Positions 1 to 14,941 of a stretch of DNA of 64,000 bases are shown here, in pieces. The DNA is taken from the NCBI GenBank assembly GCA_018343915.1, contig JABRWF010000007.1:2418001-2482000 (forward strand). Reading direction: 5' to 3'. Position 1 is the first letter of the stretch; every line of letters starts with the position of its first letter. The notes below the pieces were generated by a model, which saw only the letters and a list, made by a program, of their open reading frames with translations, did no database searches and was not told the DNA's origin. This DNA is from Agroathelia rolfsii. Taxonomy: Eukaryota > Basidiomycota > Agaricomycetes > Amylocorticiales > Amylocorticiaceae. The translations under genes and the position numbers were made by a program.

Positions 1-1
1 G

Positions 2-424
2 ATCACCCTCCGTCTCTTCCAGGCTGTTGATGCGCACAGCGGTTATGGTATGTCATCATCTTTGAATACCAAAAAAGTTCATGCAAGAAGGCTGATCAAT
101 GTCGAACAATTAGATTTCCCCTGGTCGCTTCAGCACATCATCCCCTTCTGGTCCGGCGCCGAGCACCACGACTTCCACCACATGGCGTTCACGAACAACT
201 ACTCGACCTCGTTCCGCTGGTGGGACCGCGTGCTCGGCACGGACGACAAGTACCGCGCGTACCGCAAGCGCGTCGCGGCGGCCAAGGCTGCGCTCAAGAA
301 CAGCACGGAGGCCGAGCGCGAGGCTGTCGAGAGGCGCATGATGGCCGAGATGGAGGCTGAGGGTATCCGTGCCGAGGCTGAGGCTGAGGCGATGGGGAGC
401 GGCAAGACGATCAAGGTTCAGTGA
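2..424 (+). CDS. ERG25: C-4 methylsterol oxidase, C-terminal part (5' end outside window)
   Basis: This is the last ~118 codons of a fatty-acid-hydroxylase-superfamily sterol oxidase, which removes C-4 methyl groups in ergosterol synthesis at the ER membrane. The reading frame enters at base 2, and a GT-AG intron at 48-113 splits an Asp codon. The joined protein reads [18 protein letters not shown] and then EHHDFHHM, the last di-iron histidine box of the family, followed by [17 protein letters not shown]. These motifs are close to ERG25 proteins. The tail after the conserved part is Lys/Arg/Glu/Ala-rich and probably a short helix. The stop is TGA at 422-424. Upstream exons and membrane segments lie outside the window, so full length cannot be judged. 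The family assignment is firm; paralog status cannot be decided here. Confidence 0.9.
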   Translation: MTLRLFQAVDAHSGYGMSSSLNTKKVHARRLINVEQLDFPWSLQHIIPFWSGAEHHDFHHMAFTNNYSTSFRWWDRVLGTDDKYRAYRKRVAAAKAALKNSTEAEREAVERRMMAEMEAEGIRAEAEAEAMGSGKTIKVQ

Positions 425-886
425 AGGAAGAATAAAACAAAATGGGCGGTTCGCTTTCCCCGCCGTCACGATGAATCGTAATGATTTTGGTTACGACTCT
501 TTTTCTTGCATCATTTATACATATATACATGCGTACACGGAGGGACGCGATTACATTAGTTAGAGGTGCTGTTCTTTGTCTTTGGAAGTATTGTAGATAT
601 CCCGCTATTAATGAGATGTATTTCACATCGGAAAACGCATTTTGCTCATTGAAGCTGGAATGATCCCCTATCAATAGTCAATACAAGTACGGCCAACACA
701 GTTATGTAGTATTAGTTTTACAATCTTCTGATCAATATTACAATTTGAGCTAGGTAATATACAAAAACCTGTGGGCAATAGGAAATAGGTTCAAGGGATA
801 TATCTAATAATCATACAGACCACAACAGCTCTTGCCTCTCACTTGTTCATCCTACTCCTGGTCAACTAATTTGTCGAGTCTGTCAA
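425..886. other. Convergent 3' intergenic region
   Basis: This stretch separates the stop codons of the sterol oxidase (+) and the WDR59 gene (-). It is AT-rich and should carry both 3' UTRs. I see no conserved reading frame or RNA gene in it. Confidence 0.6.
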
Positions 887-3800
887 CTAGACATGCACAA
901 TACAAGTACAGCCACAGCCTGCTGCACAAAAGGGGAGAGAATAGTCCCGTCTGCAAGATATATGCACAACGTGCCAACAGAGATCGCACGTTTGGGATAA
1001 TCCTGTATATGTGCACATTATAAGCGATGAGAAGAAAAGAAGCGGACAAGACGATCAACACGACAGCAGTCAAGGGAAGGAAGATGAAAGGATATGGTTG
1101 CAACGTGATAAACTCACCATGAACGGGCAACCGACAGATGGAACACGACGGTTTCGGTTTGGTGGCGCCACTACCACCACCACTACCACCGCTGAGTGCG
1201 AGCGGTCGATCCAGTTGGTGTATCGTCTCTACCACTATGTAGTTCAATAAGTGAGCAACAAGGGTGTGTGCGACAGAGACATAAAGGCATACGGATCTCC
1301 TGGCTCTCGCCCAACTTATCCCATCCCGTTCTAAACGAGGAACCTGATCCCGACGATAGGGGAAAAACGGCCTTGATGAGCGGATAAACCGACTTGATGA
1401 GCTCTGCGCGCTTGTGGTGTAGTTGCCAGGCCATCAAGAGTTCAGCGTAGACCGTCACATGGCCGATGAGCTGCTGTACGATTTCCGGTGGTAGGTCGGT
1501 GACGAGGTTTTGTGAAGCGCTACTTGGTTGAGGGAAGAAAGAATTTCATCTTAATGAATGATGAAATTCTACGTATCAAAGTTGTACTCACTTCTGTCTA
1601 TTAAGCCCAGGCCCGTCGTTATCCGGAGGGGCAGGTATGAACCGCGGTCCTTTCTTCTCATGAATCACATCACGCTTAGTCCCTAGTTGAAGGTACGGTC
1701 GTGCATGACCAGTGGAAGAGAATGACAACGTGACGCGCTGTGAGTGCGGTTGCGACGTTGAGGAGGCCGACGAGGACGTGAGCGCCTCCGACCACGACTT
1801 GGACGCGTTTGTGGAGAGCCGTCGGAGGGGTGTGCGACCCATGCGGGTGTTATTACTGCTGATACTACTGATCGTGCCCGTATTGCTGGCAGTGTCCGCG
1901 CTCGCAAGGCGCTGGTGCAGTTGTTGTTCCTTCTCCGCTGAGCCTCCGCCGGGAAAGGGAACAGTGCTTTCATCCTCGTGGGTGACTGAGGTAGAGTTTA
2001 ACGCTGAATCATCGATACTCCGTGAGTCTCTGGGGTTTGCCATGTTTTCCTGTGTGGTGTTCATGAACCGGCTCATTCCACCAACGGGATTGAACAAACT
2101 CGACCACGACCCGCGGGGTGAAGCAGCAGAGGCGGACGCAGTTGTCGTCGGCGACGGTTGCGAGCGGGATCCTGGGGAGTGTCTGCCCTGTTCTTCGAGA
2201 CGCGAGAGAGTAAAGTAGTCTCCGCTGATAAGCCTTGTTCTTATTTTGATTGGGCTGCCGTTATGCTGAGAGTTTTGAGCAACCGGGCCCTCTCCTTTTT
2301 CCAGAAAGAACGATGCTTAGCACAAGCATTTTGCTATCGTGACAAATAAAGGCGAAGCCGCACTCACGTGAGGTATCATGACGATTCTGCAGTAGAATGG
2401 ACGCAAACATGCCGAGCATTTGAATATCCTTGCTCTTGGCGAGTTCTTGATGCCTGTCAAAGTCATAATAATGAGCACATTTTAATAAATACAGCTACTC
2501 TTGCCAACTCACAGCTTGATCATCATCTTCCGAGAAAGCGAGCGTAATGATGACGACGAGGCCCGGGCCGGCCGTTTGGGCAGCACAAGTGTCCGTAAAA
2601 CCATGAACATTCGCTCATGATCGGTCCTCGCATGATCCTTGGCAATCTTGGCGTTCGTATCGCACACGTTGATAAGGCTATCTGCTTGGAATACAAAGTG
2701 CATCGCGAGCTCCCGTTCTGGGCCTACCAAACCCGTGCCACGATTCAAATACACAGCACTACGCCTAACTGGCACCAAAGAGTACTTTGGAGGTGACGAA
2801 GACTCTGGGATCGTCGCAAAGTCGGAGTCCTTGGCAACCTTTGGACGAGGAAAGGGAAGAAGATTAGTCATGATCCTCAGGATATCGTCGCCATTCTCAG
2901 CGCGTTTGGCACTTGTCGACTCTTGTGGTCTGTCATTAGCGGATATTGTCAGATGTCGAATGGCATCAAACAAAATTGCGGGCGAGTGAGAAAAACGGGA
3001 GCCAGAATCGGATGTTGATGGCTTCTTGGCGGCATGTTTGACCAACCGAGGTGGTGCACGGAAGAAGCAAACCAAATCGCCTGGAAATTTGCTTAGAAGG
3101 TGAATGCAGGTACTGGGGAGGCTTAGGACATACCATTGGGGCTGAACACTCCTTGCGATGATCGTGGTTCTGCCAAGTTCTTACTCGTCATGAGTAAAGT
3201 AGCCGTGATATCTTCGCCTGTCCTCTTCTCAGCGGGCACAAAGCCCTCGTCATCTTCGTCCGAGGTATCAGACTTGATAGATGAGGGTGTTTGTTTGCTT
3301 TCATTTTCATCGCCGTAGAGCAAATACCGCAAACAAGACTCCAGACACGGACGACGGTTTTCGCGAATCGCACGCAGATGACGGAGCATCCTTGCCCGCT
3401 TTCGCATGCTAATGAGTGGCGAGCGTTCGAGATCGATGGAAGGCGTGCCTGCGGGCCCAAGTCGAGGATAATCCTTAGGAAACGTAAATGTTACTCTGAG
3501 GAAGACGGATGACCTTTGTCCCCATGGCCCGTTTAGGCTAATAGTACAAGTTCGGCGTTTGCTAAGCTCAATCTAGATGAAAATAAGACAAAGTACAACC
3601 ATGCACTCTGAGTGAAGGGCCTTGCCTTTTCCAGCTTGAGCGTCGGCGCATTAAGCTTCAATAATGTAGATGTTATCCTTTGCACGATAGATTAGTCCAA
3701 GTGTTGATATGCAGCATCAAAAAGAGCTCACTCTTCTTGTAAATTATACTCCTCCTGGTCCCTAGGTCGGCTATGACTCCTTCGACCTGATCCATTAGAC

Positions 3801-6061
3801 CTCTCCCGCGAAGACGTCCGTGTCCTAGAATTGACTCGAGAGCCAACACGCGAACCACGGCTACTCTCCGCACCAGAGCTGCTTTCTCTACTCGGCGCAT
3901 CTCTGAAGTTTGAGAGCCAAGTCAAGTTATCCATGTCGGCCGTTCTGCCGACCGGGTTACCGCGGCTCATCGTCTCGCGTCGGGTCATGAACGCACGTCC
4001 GGGCGGTGGTATGGGCGTTGACGCATCCGCACCGTGAGCGCGACTCGGTATGAAGCGTACCGCAGTAGGAGCTTTCCTTTCGGTATTATTAAAGACTGCC
4101 GAATCTCTTCGCTGGAGCAAGCTCTTCTGTCGTATGGGTGGCCGAGCACGCACTTCGGCGAGGATGGCACGATGTCCAGCGGGTGCAGATAGAGCAGATG
4201 TCAGATAAGTGCCCTTTGGAGGATCACGATAAGACGTCTTGCGGTCTCGACGAAATGTAAGTTCGACGGGTGATTCGGGTCTTCCGGGAATGTGTCCCAC
4301 GCTCTACGAGAGTTAATGAGGATAGATTGTATATTGGTTGGTCCTGGGGACTGACCTCCATGGTTTCTTGGTCTATGGGCCAAAAGCGTAATGTACGGTC
4401 TTTGGACCATGTAATAAGCTGATAATCATCAGGTCCTGTCCACAAGGTTTTTGAGCAAAACTGGCGAGAAGATAATACAACGACGAAAGAACGCCAACCT
4501 CCTTTCCTCCAGACAAATTCTTTAACAACGTCATTATGACCCTCAAAAATCTCGACTGGGTCTGTCGAGTTTCCGTACGCCCACATTTCCAACGTCGTCT
4601 CTGCGCGTTGAGGAAGGCTGAGGACACCCCTACCGAATGGCAAATCACGCGCACGCCAGACAGGATAAGTCGTCTCAATGACAGTGAGTGGGTCCGGTGA
4701 TCCTTCATTGAATGTTTCAGAGTTCCAGAGCTTTATGGAGCGATCTAGAGAGCAGGTGAGGATTTCGTTGCGCTTAGCGTGCGACCAGTCGATGCCATAT
4801 ATCTTCGAACCGTGTGCTTTGATTTTCGACACGGGTAGGGAGCCTTTCTAAGATCAAGGTGAGAAGATTAATGGGAGATCGATCGAGTATGTCAACTGAC
4901 CCGACGGTCCCAAATATACACTTCGTCCATATGAGATGATGCAATTGTATTCGCATCCTGTCTATTCCACTTGACCTGCGTACCGGCAGCTAAGAGGAAG
5001 TGAGCGCTGTCAGCCGATGGACGCAATCCGCGAGTGATTCAAGTTACCTGCAAAAGCCGAAAAACCTTCATAATTGTGGAAGCATGGAATGTTAGTATGG
5101 GTCATAATAAAACACAAACACCATTCTACCTAACGTTGGTTTCCTTGGATCTCTGAGGTCCCATGCCCACAACCAGGAGTCTATACCAGTCGAAATTAGC
5201 GTATCAGGCTCACTATTATGCCAGTTGATATCAGTAATGGCGCGATAGTGAGAGAGTAAGATGTGTTCAATCGATGTCTTTGCGACGAGGTTCAAGTTCC
5301 ATATAAGACTATATTTCCAAAAAAGCTCAGAAAAAGAGGGAATAAATGCAACAATCGATGGAGTCGACTAGGGTCTTATACTGACAGCTTCTCACTAGAT
5401 GTTGAGACGACATATTCCGAGCGGGCAGGATGAGGGTTCCACTGTACATCGGCAACATCCCAAGTACCGCCTTGAGGTAAGAAACGGGGAACTTTGTTCG
5501 GTGCTTCCAAGTCAATGATAAATAGGCCTTTACGACTGTGATAAGTAATTTATTAGGATGCCGTATCTTCGCAAGATTACCCTTGCTCACGCTGCAAGGA
5601 CCACGTCACGCCCTGACGGGCTAATACTCATCTAACAAGGTATCGTATGACGAGATTCAGCAAGCGAAACAGTAGAACCCATGAACCATGACATAACATA
5701 CATTCCCAACAGCATCTCCCACAAGACCCTTCATATCGATTTGAAAGCGCCTGCGAAAGTTGCCCTCTTCCTCTGGCGAGGAGGGCACCATGCCGGCAGA
5801 GGTGGTAGATATATCCCTGTCTGACGTCAAATGATCCCTGTCTGTGCCTCCTCCACCGCCATGGGATCCGATATGGGTCCGCGCAGGCGGATGAACATTT
5901 GGAACGTGTGTGGGAGTAGTGTAGGTGGTGTTATGCGGTCGTTCCTGGTCTACGAGCAAGATGGCAGAGCTTCTGGGACGCAACGAGGAGAGAAAGCCGG
6001 TTTGAGCCTGAGCCGACTGCGACTGGACGGCGGTGTTGTCCCCGCTTGTTGTAGAGTTCAT
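887..6061 (-). CDS. WDR59: WDR59/Mtc5 (Sea3) subunit of the GATOR2/SEACAT complex
   Basis: This large multi-exon gene encodes roughly 1,350 residues. The first coding exon is 6061-5702, a low-complexity N-terminus. A WD40 block follows: SPSGRDVVLAARKGLFIIDL, GGTWDVADVQWNPHPARSEY, ITDINWHNSEPDTLISTG, VKWNRQDANTIASSH and GIDWSHAKRNEILTCSLDRS. Next come a Ser/Arg-rich linker, an RWD-like segment (LRVTFTFPKDYPRLG, near 3.45-3.55 kb), acidic and Ser-rich linkers, the helical segment YAELLMAWQLHHKRAELIK (near 1.4 kb) and a C-terminal RING. The RING is split by an intron at 1003-1117: CSICRLPVHG joins LSQTCDLCWHVVHISC and AAGCGCTC, ending at TAG 887-889. WD40-RWD-RING in this order is diagnostic of WDR59/Mtc5, which acts at the vacuole/lysosome upstream of TORC1. 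An 18-nt exon at 5048-5065 encodes part of the WD repeat. Some internal exon borders are approximate. Confidence 0.9.
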
Positions 6062-6422
6062 CCCGCAGGAAACATATAAGACTCAAGGTTTTATTATTAT
6101 TCAATGAACCGTGTACGGCAGCTGGACACAACAAGATAATATGGACGAAGACTTGTTGGGCAATCCAAGGACAGAAACTAGACTATCACGGTAATGTTCA
6201 GATATGATTGTTTCCGTTAAAAGCGCAACGAAACTGAATGCCTCCGGCGTAGAGAATCTCAAACGTTTATATATGCGTATGGACAATCACCTTGACAGGA
6301 AATACAGCCTAATAAATCAAATTTAATCCATACATGTTTTTTTTGTCCAAGGTATCCATGAATGCTACTGGCATATCAAAAACAGGTACTTTACATTCAA
6401 CCACAATTTTTCCTCTTCCAGT
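6062..6422. other. Intergenic: WDR59 promoter and sulfhydrylase 3' UTR
   Basis: Both flanking genes are on the minus strand, so this 361-bp stretch holds the upstream region of WDR59 and the 3' end of the sulfhydrylase transcript. No conserved frame or clear regulatory motif is visible. Confidence 0.5.
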
Positions 6423-8493
<2,071 letters not shown>

Positions 8494-9390
8494 GGTGAAG
8501 ATAGTAGGTCAAAGGCAAGAGGATTGAATGAGATAAGGACAGGGCTCCACAAGAAGGGAAACAACGAGGATACTATATCTATTGCATACACTTAGGCTGT
8601 TATAGGTATCCAGCGCGAGTGATGAGATGATCTTCCTCCACAGTCACGCAATAATTACTCGGGATCGGGCACTGGGAACTCGCTAGCGTATTTTCGTCAT
8701 TCTTGCACTAGGATAAAAAGATCCATCATATGACCTCTTGCATGCAAATTAGGCATTATGAAAGTCAAGTTGATGATTATGCCAATATTGTTGGAACAAC
8801 AGCCACTGGCAGCCAGCCAGTTACCTAGTACTACACTAAGTTATCAGAGTGTGATATTCTGAATATTTGGGCAGCCCAAAAAGTATGGCACAGGCTAGAC
8901 ATTTTATGCAGCTTACGCGAGCTTTTCTTGTACAGTAGCAGGCATGAGGTCAACTTGAATATGCGTATGAACAGGTGACTTTGCTAGTCCGAACGGTCGG
9001 ACTCTCGGCCGGTAGACACGAGATGACTTTCGAGTTGACAAGAGCTCTCTGTCGATGTATCCCTACTTTAACTCGTACCACTATACAGTGTACTAGCTTT
9101 AGCATCAGGTTCTACATACGCTCGCAGCCTTTTATCGTAACAGATCAGTTACTCAAAAAGGGTTGCTGTCTCATGTCCACATAAATGATATACCCTGCTC
9201 GTTGGCCGAAATGCCGACGACGACCTGAGGACTCTCAACGTCTTGAATTTGCTTGGGATCTTTCTGCATTACCTCCAAGGGGGTCTTACCTGCCGTCCAT
9301 ATATTCTCTCCTTGACGCTATTTAAGTAAATAATAAATACGTCATAGACTTTGCTTATACGCTCCTACTACTAGTAACGTTATCACACTC
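8494..9390. other. Divergent intergenic region (sulfhydrylase / transporter)
   Basis: This 897-bp stretch lies between the 5' ends of the sulfhydrylase (-) and the EamA transporter (+) and should contain both promoters. The short frames inside it have no recognisable domain. I could not identify a convincing TATA box or regulator site. Confidence 0.5.
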
Positions 9391-11672
9391 ATGACTACGA
9401 CAACAAATACACAAGGCGCATACTCGGCTTTAACGCCTGGAGGCTCAGCACATCCTCAGAGTGCCCGAAGCATTTTCTATCAAACTGCTCGCAACTTACC
9501 CTCTGCTATTTCTCTACCCGACTCTGACAATGGGACGGCTTCAATTTCGAAATGGACCAAGTTCAAACAATTAGTCACGCAATTCGTTACTCGAAATACC
9601 GGCCTGCTGCTCGTCGCCGCTTCACAAATGTTCTTCGCATGCATGGCCATATCGGTGAAATTTCTGAATGACCTCGATACACCCGTACCTACGTTGGAGG
9701 TAAGAAGTAGAGACTTCATTCACTCCATTACAATCAAGCTCACATGATCGTCATTATGTCTCCGTTCATTGTACAGTTAATCGTGGTTCGAATGGTAGAT
9801 TTTGTTTTGTATGATCCATGTTAAAAACCGAATTGAATTCTTCAAATAGGTAATAACATGGGTCTGCTGTGTGTCATACATGTACGTTTGTATTTGTTGC
9901 CGCATACCTGTTTTCACTTACCTGGCCTCCAGGACTTGGACTGGCGTCCCTAATCCATTCATCGGTCCAAAAGGCATTCGACACTTATTAGTATTTCGCG
10001 GATTTTCAGGGTAAGATACTGACTCCTTTCAATAAAGCTCAACTTAAACTCTATTTTTGACAGGTTTTTCGGCCTCTTCGGTCTTTACTTCTCTTTGCAG
10101 GTCTGTAAATTCTCAAGTAATAAAGGCGTCACAAACCAACCTATACTCACTACCAATGACCGATGATAGTATCTGAGCGTTTCAGATGCGGTTGTTCTGA
10201 CCTTCCTCTCTCCACTTTGTACGGGCATCGTAGGCTGGTTCCTCCTCAGAGAGCCCTTGACACGCAGAGAGCTCTTCGCTGGAGGTAAGTTTTTCTCTAT
10301 GGAAAGCTCATTGCACGGGATCAGCTGGCCTGCATAATCTATCTTACGACTACGTGATGGCAGTATGCAGTCTCTTCGGCGTCGTATTGATTGCCCGTCC
10401 ACCTATCCTATTTGGCCACGCTGCTGGCGATAACATGCCAACAATCCCTACCGGAAGAGAAGTCACCTCCACACAGAGGTTAATTGCTGTGGGGTAAGTG
10501 AAAAAAAAATTGCCCATCATCTCAGGTTCGGCAGAAAGCACGCAACTTACCACTGCTCCTTTTTTGATAGCGTTTCTATGATTGGCGTATGCGGTGCCAC
10601 AGGAGCCTGTATGTGTCACTCTAATGACCGAAAAATGATGAATGGCTTATGTAATTGCTCTTTTCGCAGACGTCACGATCCGCAAAATCGGCAAGCGTGC
10701 GCACCCACTTCACTCGATCACTTTCTTTTCATCGCAATGCGTCGTGTCTGGTGTTATCGGGTATGTTGGTCGTGCATCTATTTTTTTTTTTTTTTTTTTT
10801 TTGCAGTTGAGATCGTTAAAACTCACATCGTAATCTTTCTTCTTCCTTCATTGATTGCAAACATGTAGAATGGCAGCAATGCGCCAGCAACCTGTCATTC
10901 CTACGCAGCTTGACTGGTTGCTACTGCTGATCCTTATCGGAATCTTCGGTTTCTTGGCCCAGGCCTTGCTTACTATGGGGCTGCAGCGTGAGACTGCTGG
11001 TCGGGGCACCATCGGTGTGTATTCTCAGGTAAGCTCGAGAATGTTTACAAATTACTTCCTCATTTGGACTGGAGTCATTGCCGACAATATGAAATTATTC
11101 GTACATTTTATAGATTGTCTTCGCAAGCTTCCTCGAATACATCTTTTTCAAGCCCAAGCCATCTGTGTTATCTCTCCTCGGTACACTGCTGATTGTATCA
11201 TCAGCCATCTATATTGCAGTAAGTTACCGTGGATATCATTTCCCCGGACCCTCATCCCTCCATTCTCCATTCGTTCTTACGTGGACGAGGAATTGAAAGA
11301 GCACGCATGGGGTGGGGTCAAATGAATGTCGGTCTCATATTCCATTCCGAACCACAGGTTACCAAACAAACTGCCCCAACGAACCCGAAGGTGTCCTCGG
11401 TCCCGCCGGTGCAGAGTACAGGAATCCGGAAACCAGAAGTCCCGGACAGGGAAGCAAGGGCACTAGAAGAAGGCTTGCTTCATACCGAGGAGGTCGGTCA
11501 ACATAATAGCGTGGATGCGGATATACAACATGAATTTGGAACGGTGGCTGGCCACGGAAGGAGTGACAATGCCAATGAAGGTGTTAGAGACGAGGATGAA
11601 TACTCTGATGGATCCGATGAGGAAGAGGCAAGTAATGTGCTGCACGAGGCTAACGCTCGTTCACAAACCTAA
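9391..11672 (+). CDS. DMT/EamA-family membrane transporter (SLC35-like)
   Basis: The protein is about 470 residues from about 10 exons. It has a polar N-terminus of ~65 residues, about ten hydrophobic segments in two repeated halves, and an acidic cytosolic-type tail rich in Glu, Asp and Ser. Typical EamA-repeat features are LVFRGFSGFFGLF, DAVVLTFLSPLCTGIVGW and LREPLTRRELFAG, and in the second half TGAYVTIRKIGKRAHPL and FGFLAQALLTMGLQRE. The start is ATG at 9391. An 18-nt exon (9777-9794, LIVVRM) sits between introns ending at 9776 and starting at 9795. The last intron ends just before VTKQTAPTNP, and the stop is at 11670-11672. Substrate cannot be predicted; relatives include nucleotide-sugar and drug/metabolite carriers. 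One intron contains a 22-nt T run. Confidence 0.87.
10781..10802 (+). repeat. 22-nt poly-T run inside a transporter intron
   Basis: An uninterrupted run of 22 T lies in the intron between the VVSGVIG and MAAMRQ exons of the EamA transporter, upstream of the acceptor at ~10868. Confidence 0.9.
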
Positions 11673-14479
11673 AAAGTATACACGTGGCCGCAATTGCATT
11701 TCTATTGAAATGTATACTCGGTTTATATGACTTGCCCTTAGAAGCCGAGGAGGTGTAGTGGAGATAGGGGCATAGGGCATCCATACGGGTGTTCATGCAA
11801 TGTTGATGGACGCCGCCGGTGCTATTCATTAGTTCTATAGATATATTGAGCGATAGATTTATGATAAGTTTTGTTGTTCTGGCTTTACTATCAGCTTTGC
11901 TATGTGTATTGATGAATACAAATTGATGACGTACGTGAGAAAGAGTAGCTATCAACTCGTTATCGATTGTATAACCTGGTCTCAAGTACGATAGTGTGCT
12001 GTTTCTGTTTCAAGGTAAATAACATATAATCAACATTGCATACCCATTGAGTGCCTTTGAGCAACCGGCAACGCCCCTTACGACCAACAGTCATTACATC
12101 GTCGACTGGAAGCAGAGGATGAAACGCTTTAGAGAAGGGGTTGTACCACAACATCTTGTGCATCCATTGATCAACGGGACATGTGTTCTGATACAGGGCC
12201 GCATTATCAAGGCGAGAAGCTCAATCTTAATTCCAGCAATTCCAGGGCTAGGAATGGAAGATATCGTCTACACTCCAAGGAATATATTTGAGCTGATATC
12301 TGAGTCACAACCTCTTGGATCATCTTTATGTCAGTTGTAGATTGCCTATGTCTATTGCGGTAGCATTGATGATATGATGCGTGTACAAATGTGCTCTACT
12401 CTACCCGATGCAGAAGCTGGCGTCTGAAGCGCGGATAAATGTTTCTGCATCCAAGCAAGCAATGCGGAAGTACGATAGCACAACTCGCAGCAACAATTGA
12501 ATGCATCTAGAGTAGTTCACTACGGTGTTGAATTGCGAACTGACTCAACACATCGTTGGCTGGCATCACTTGGCAGCAAGCTGCGCTGACTGATAATTAT
12601 CCGAAGAGTCGCTCTTCAAGCTTCAAGCTCACGTTCAGTTTAGGCTCCTGGTGCGCGATCCATTCACACTCACTAAATATAGTATTGTAGCCCCTTATTC
12701 GAAACTCGTACCAAGTCACTTGGCGATCGATATTGCCTTCAAACCGGGCCTTGAGTTTTAAGCGGAAGGTGATGCCGGAGGGCGGAGTTTAAAAGTGGTG
12801 TGACCACCAAGAGCGAAACAGGAGCGGTGTTCGAAGCGGCTGGATCCAAGCCTCCATTTTTTTTATTCAACCGGACTCGACTCTCCGTTCAGCCGTGTCG
12901 ATCCACCAATACAAACGACTGGAATTGGCTTCTTATGGAGGGTTCAGTCACGTGTGTAATTCCCCCCTCCGGATCTGCGGCATGACTATTGGCACGATCA
13001 TCATTGGTCGGTTGCGGGCCTGCGGTCCGAGATCAGTCTTCTACTTGATCCAAAGCGAGTATGCGTGGGCCGCAGTCAGAATAGGACTTGTCCGAAGGCA
13101 CACTCCCTTGTAAATCCCCACTAAACAGAACGACTCTATGCTGTTCACCAAGGCATACAGCACCTTGGCAAAGTGACGTCTATGCACTCTACCCTCCATG
13201 CACTTGCTTGTACACAATATATCTTAATCGAGTACAATGCTTTCGGAAATCAGGACCCTCGTAATTGTACTCTAATATTCTTATTTTATCACAACACAGC
13301 CTACAGGGTCTCGTTTCTCGATGAAGGTCCCACCTTCCCTTGTTTCCTTGAGCTCTAGGCTCCACTGGCAGTGCGCGACCGACGTTTCTAAGCTGTTTCT
13401 AGCATTTCGCATGCTGACTAGCTAGCTTGGCTACATTTGGCATTGATCTTACCCTCTTGGCACAGCTGAGGCGCCCGCTATTATCTCGGACGCAGACCAA
13501 TTCCGAGCGCTCTACAAGGCAATCAAAACAGACGGTGAACTATTATATTCATAATTAAGATGAATGCGATTACAAAGGAATGGATCCCTAAGGATTACAC
13601 TATAAAATTACTGCACGAAAAAGATCAGGGTGTCGGATACAGATTTTCATGATTACTGTCGTCATTTTCAGGTTCTTCATGATGCAAAATGTATGATGCA
13701 ATTCTGAAACGTATTGTCTTTTCTCCTTTTGATATTCTTTAGGCGCGATCAAACCTCGAGGCTTGGCTTGACGTTCATGGTGTACATGGGCAGCCGCACC
13801 ACAAATTAAAAAAAAAAAATCATAAATTTATTGTCTATCAACATCAGAAGCAAACGATTGGCTGGAAATGCTCTCAACATGAAAAAGAAGAAAAAATCAG
13901 AACTGTCTTCACTTTTCATCAATACAACATTGTTCACAAGCTAACTTACTAAACCCATTTATTTGAATGACAGTTATCATTTTCCCATGGTCCATCATGA
14001 TCACAGCTACAAGCCTCGCGGTTCTTTTGTCTCTTGGACTAGGGCATTGGGTCTTGGGGTAGAGCGTTTTTCTCAGAGCTTCACCTGGCCGAAAAAGCCG
14101 AAGAAGAAAAATGATCAGTTGTCTTACTGTGACATTGACTTTTTGCACTGGTGTGCCTAGTAAGAAATTTGACCAATGCCGCTAATGCATCATGACTGCT
14201 GGATACTAGTACATTGCCTCGGGGCTCATCGGCGATCCAAACCTGATTATAACTAATACGCAACACATCGTACAAGGAGCCGGTTCAGCAACGGAAATGC
14301 TAATCATTTTGTATATCTAGGAAAGAAAATGGATCAAGTATTTGATTGTTTATTTTTCTCGGTCACTGAATGTGATCCTCAGTGATGAATTGATAACCGC
14401 ACACAGCCTCAGCAGTATTTTGTTTCACTTGTTTCCTATTGATGATCTGTGCATTTCTTGATTTTCTTGATTACTTGCA

Positions 14480-14941
14480 GTGGCTGATGATGGAGTCGAA
14501 ATCGAAGTGCGTGGCACATCATCACATCCTTGGTACCTTTATTCTGATTGAAAGTCGTGCAACCATCACTATGATTCGACTTATAGCCAAGAGGACTCTG
14601 ATTACAGTACATCAGCACCATACGCTGTTGTGATCCATTAACTTCAGTGTGTTGTTGAAGATCATCGATTAATGTCTTCTAATTCTCGGCTTCCTGCGAT
14701 ATCTAGGTCGGTGAAGGACTTGCATGTCAAGTTTTCTCATGTCACTAGACTTAAGGTCTCTAGCTTCTCTCGGGCTCCTGCTCCCGCTTCAGTTGTGTTG
14801 GTGGCGAAAGATTAGGACATGGAAATCACCGAAATTTCCGATGATATTGCGATGGAGAGCGTTTACTCACGTGAACAAAAGATCGCACAGCAGAAAGTGA
14901 TTGCCAAGGTCTCAAGGGAACGATCCATGTGCCTTTCATGA
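14480..14941 (+). pseudogene. Possible decayed reading frame, unknown family
   Basis: A single forward frame of 153 codons is interrupted by only TGA (14549), TAA (14639) and TAG (14813) before the TGA at 14939. Its segments look coding in composition, for example DDGVEIEVRGTSSHP, YDSTYSQEDSDYSTSAPY, SFSRAPAPASVVLVAKD and EITEISDDIAMESVYS. It begins after a splice-acceptor-like ttgcag. I do not recognise the family. It could be a relic of a gene or transposon, part of an unannotated spliced gene, or chance. Confidence 0.3.

Noticed and set aside
14549..14551. Stop-codon readthrough or selenocysteine TGA in the 14480 frame
   Set aside because: Further TAA and TAG stops follow in the same frame, so simple decay or chance explains it better.
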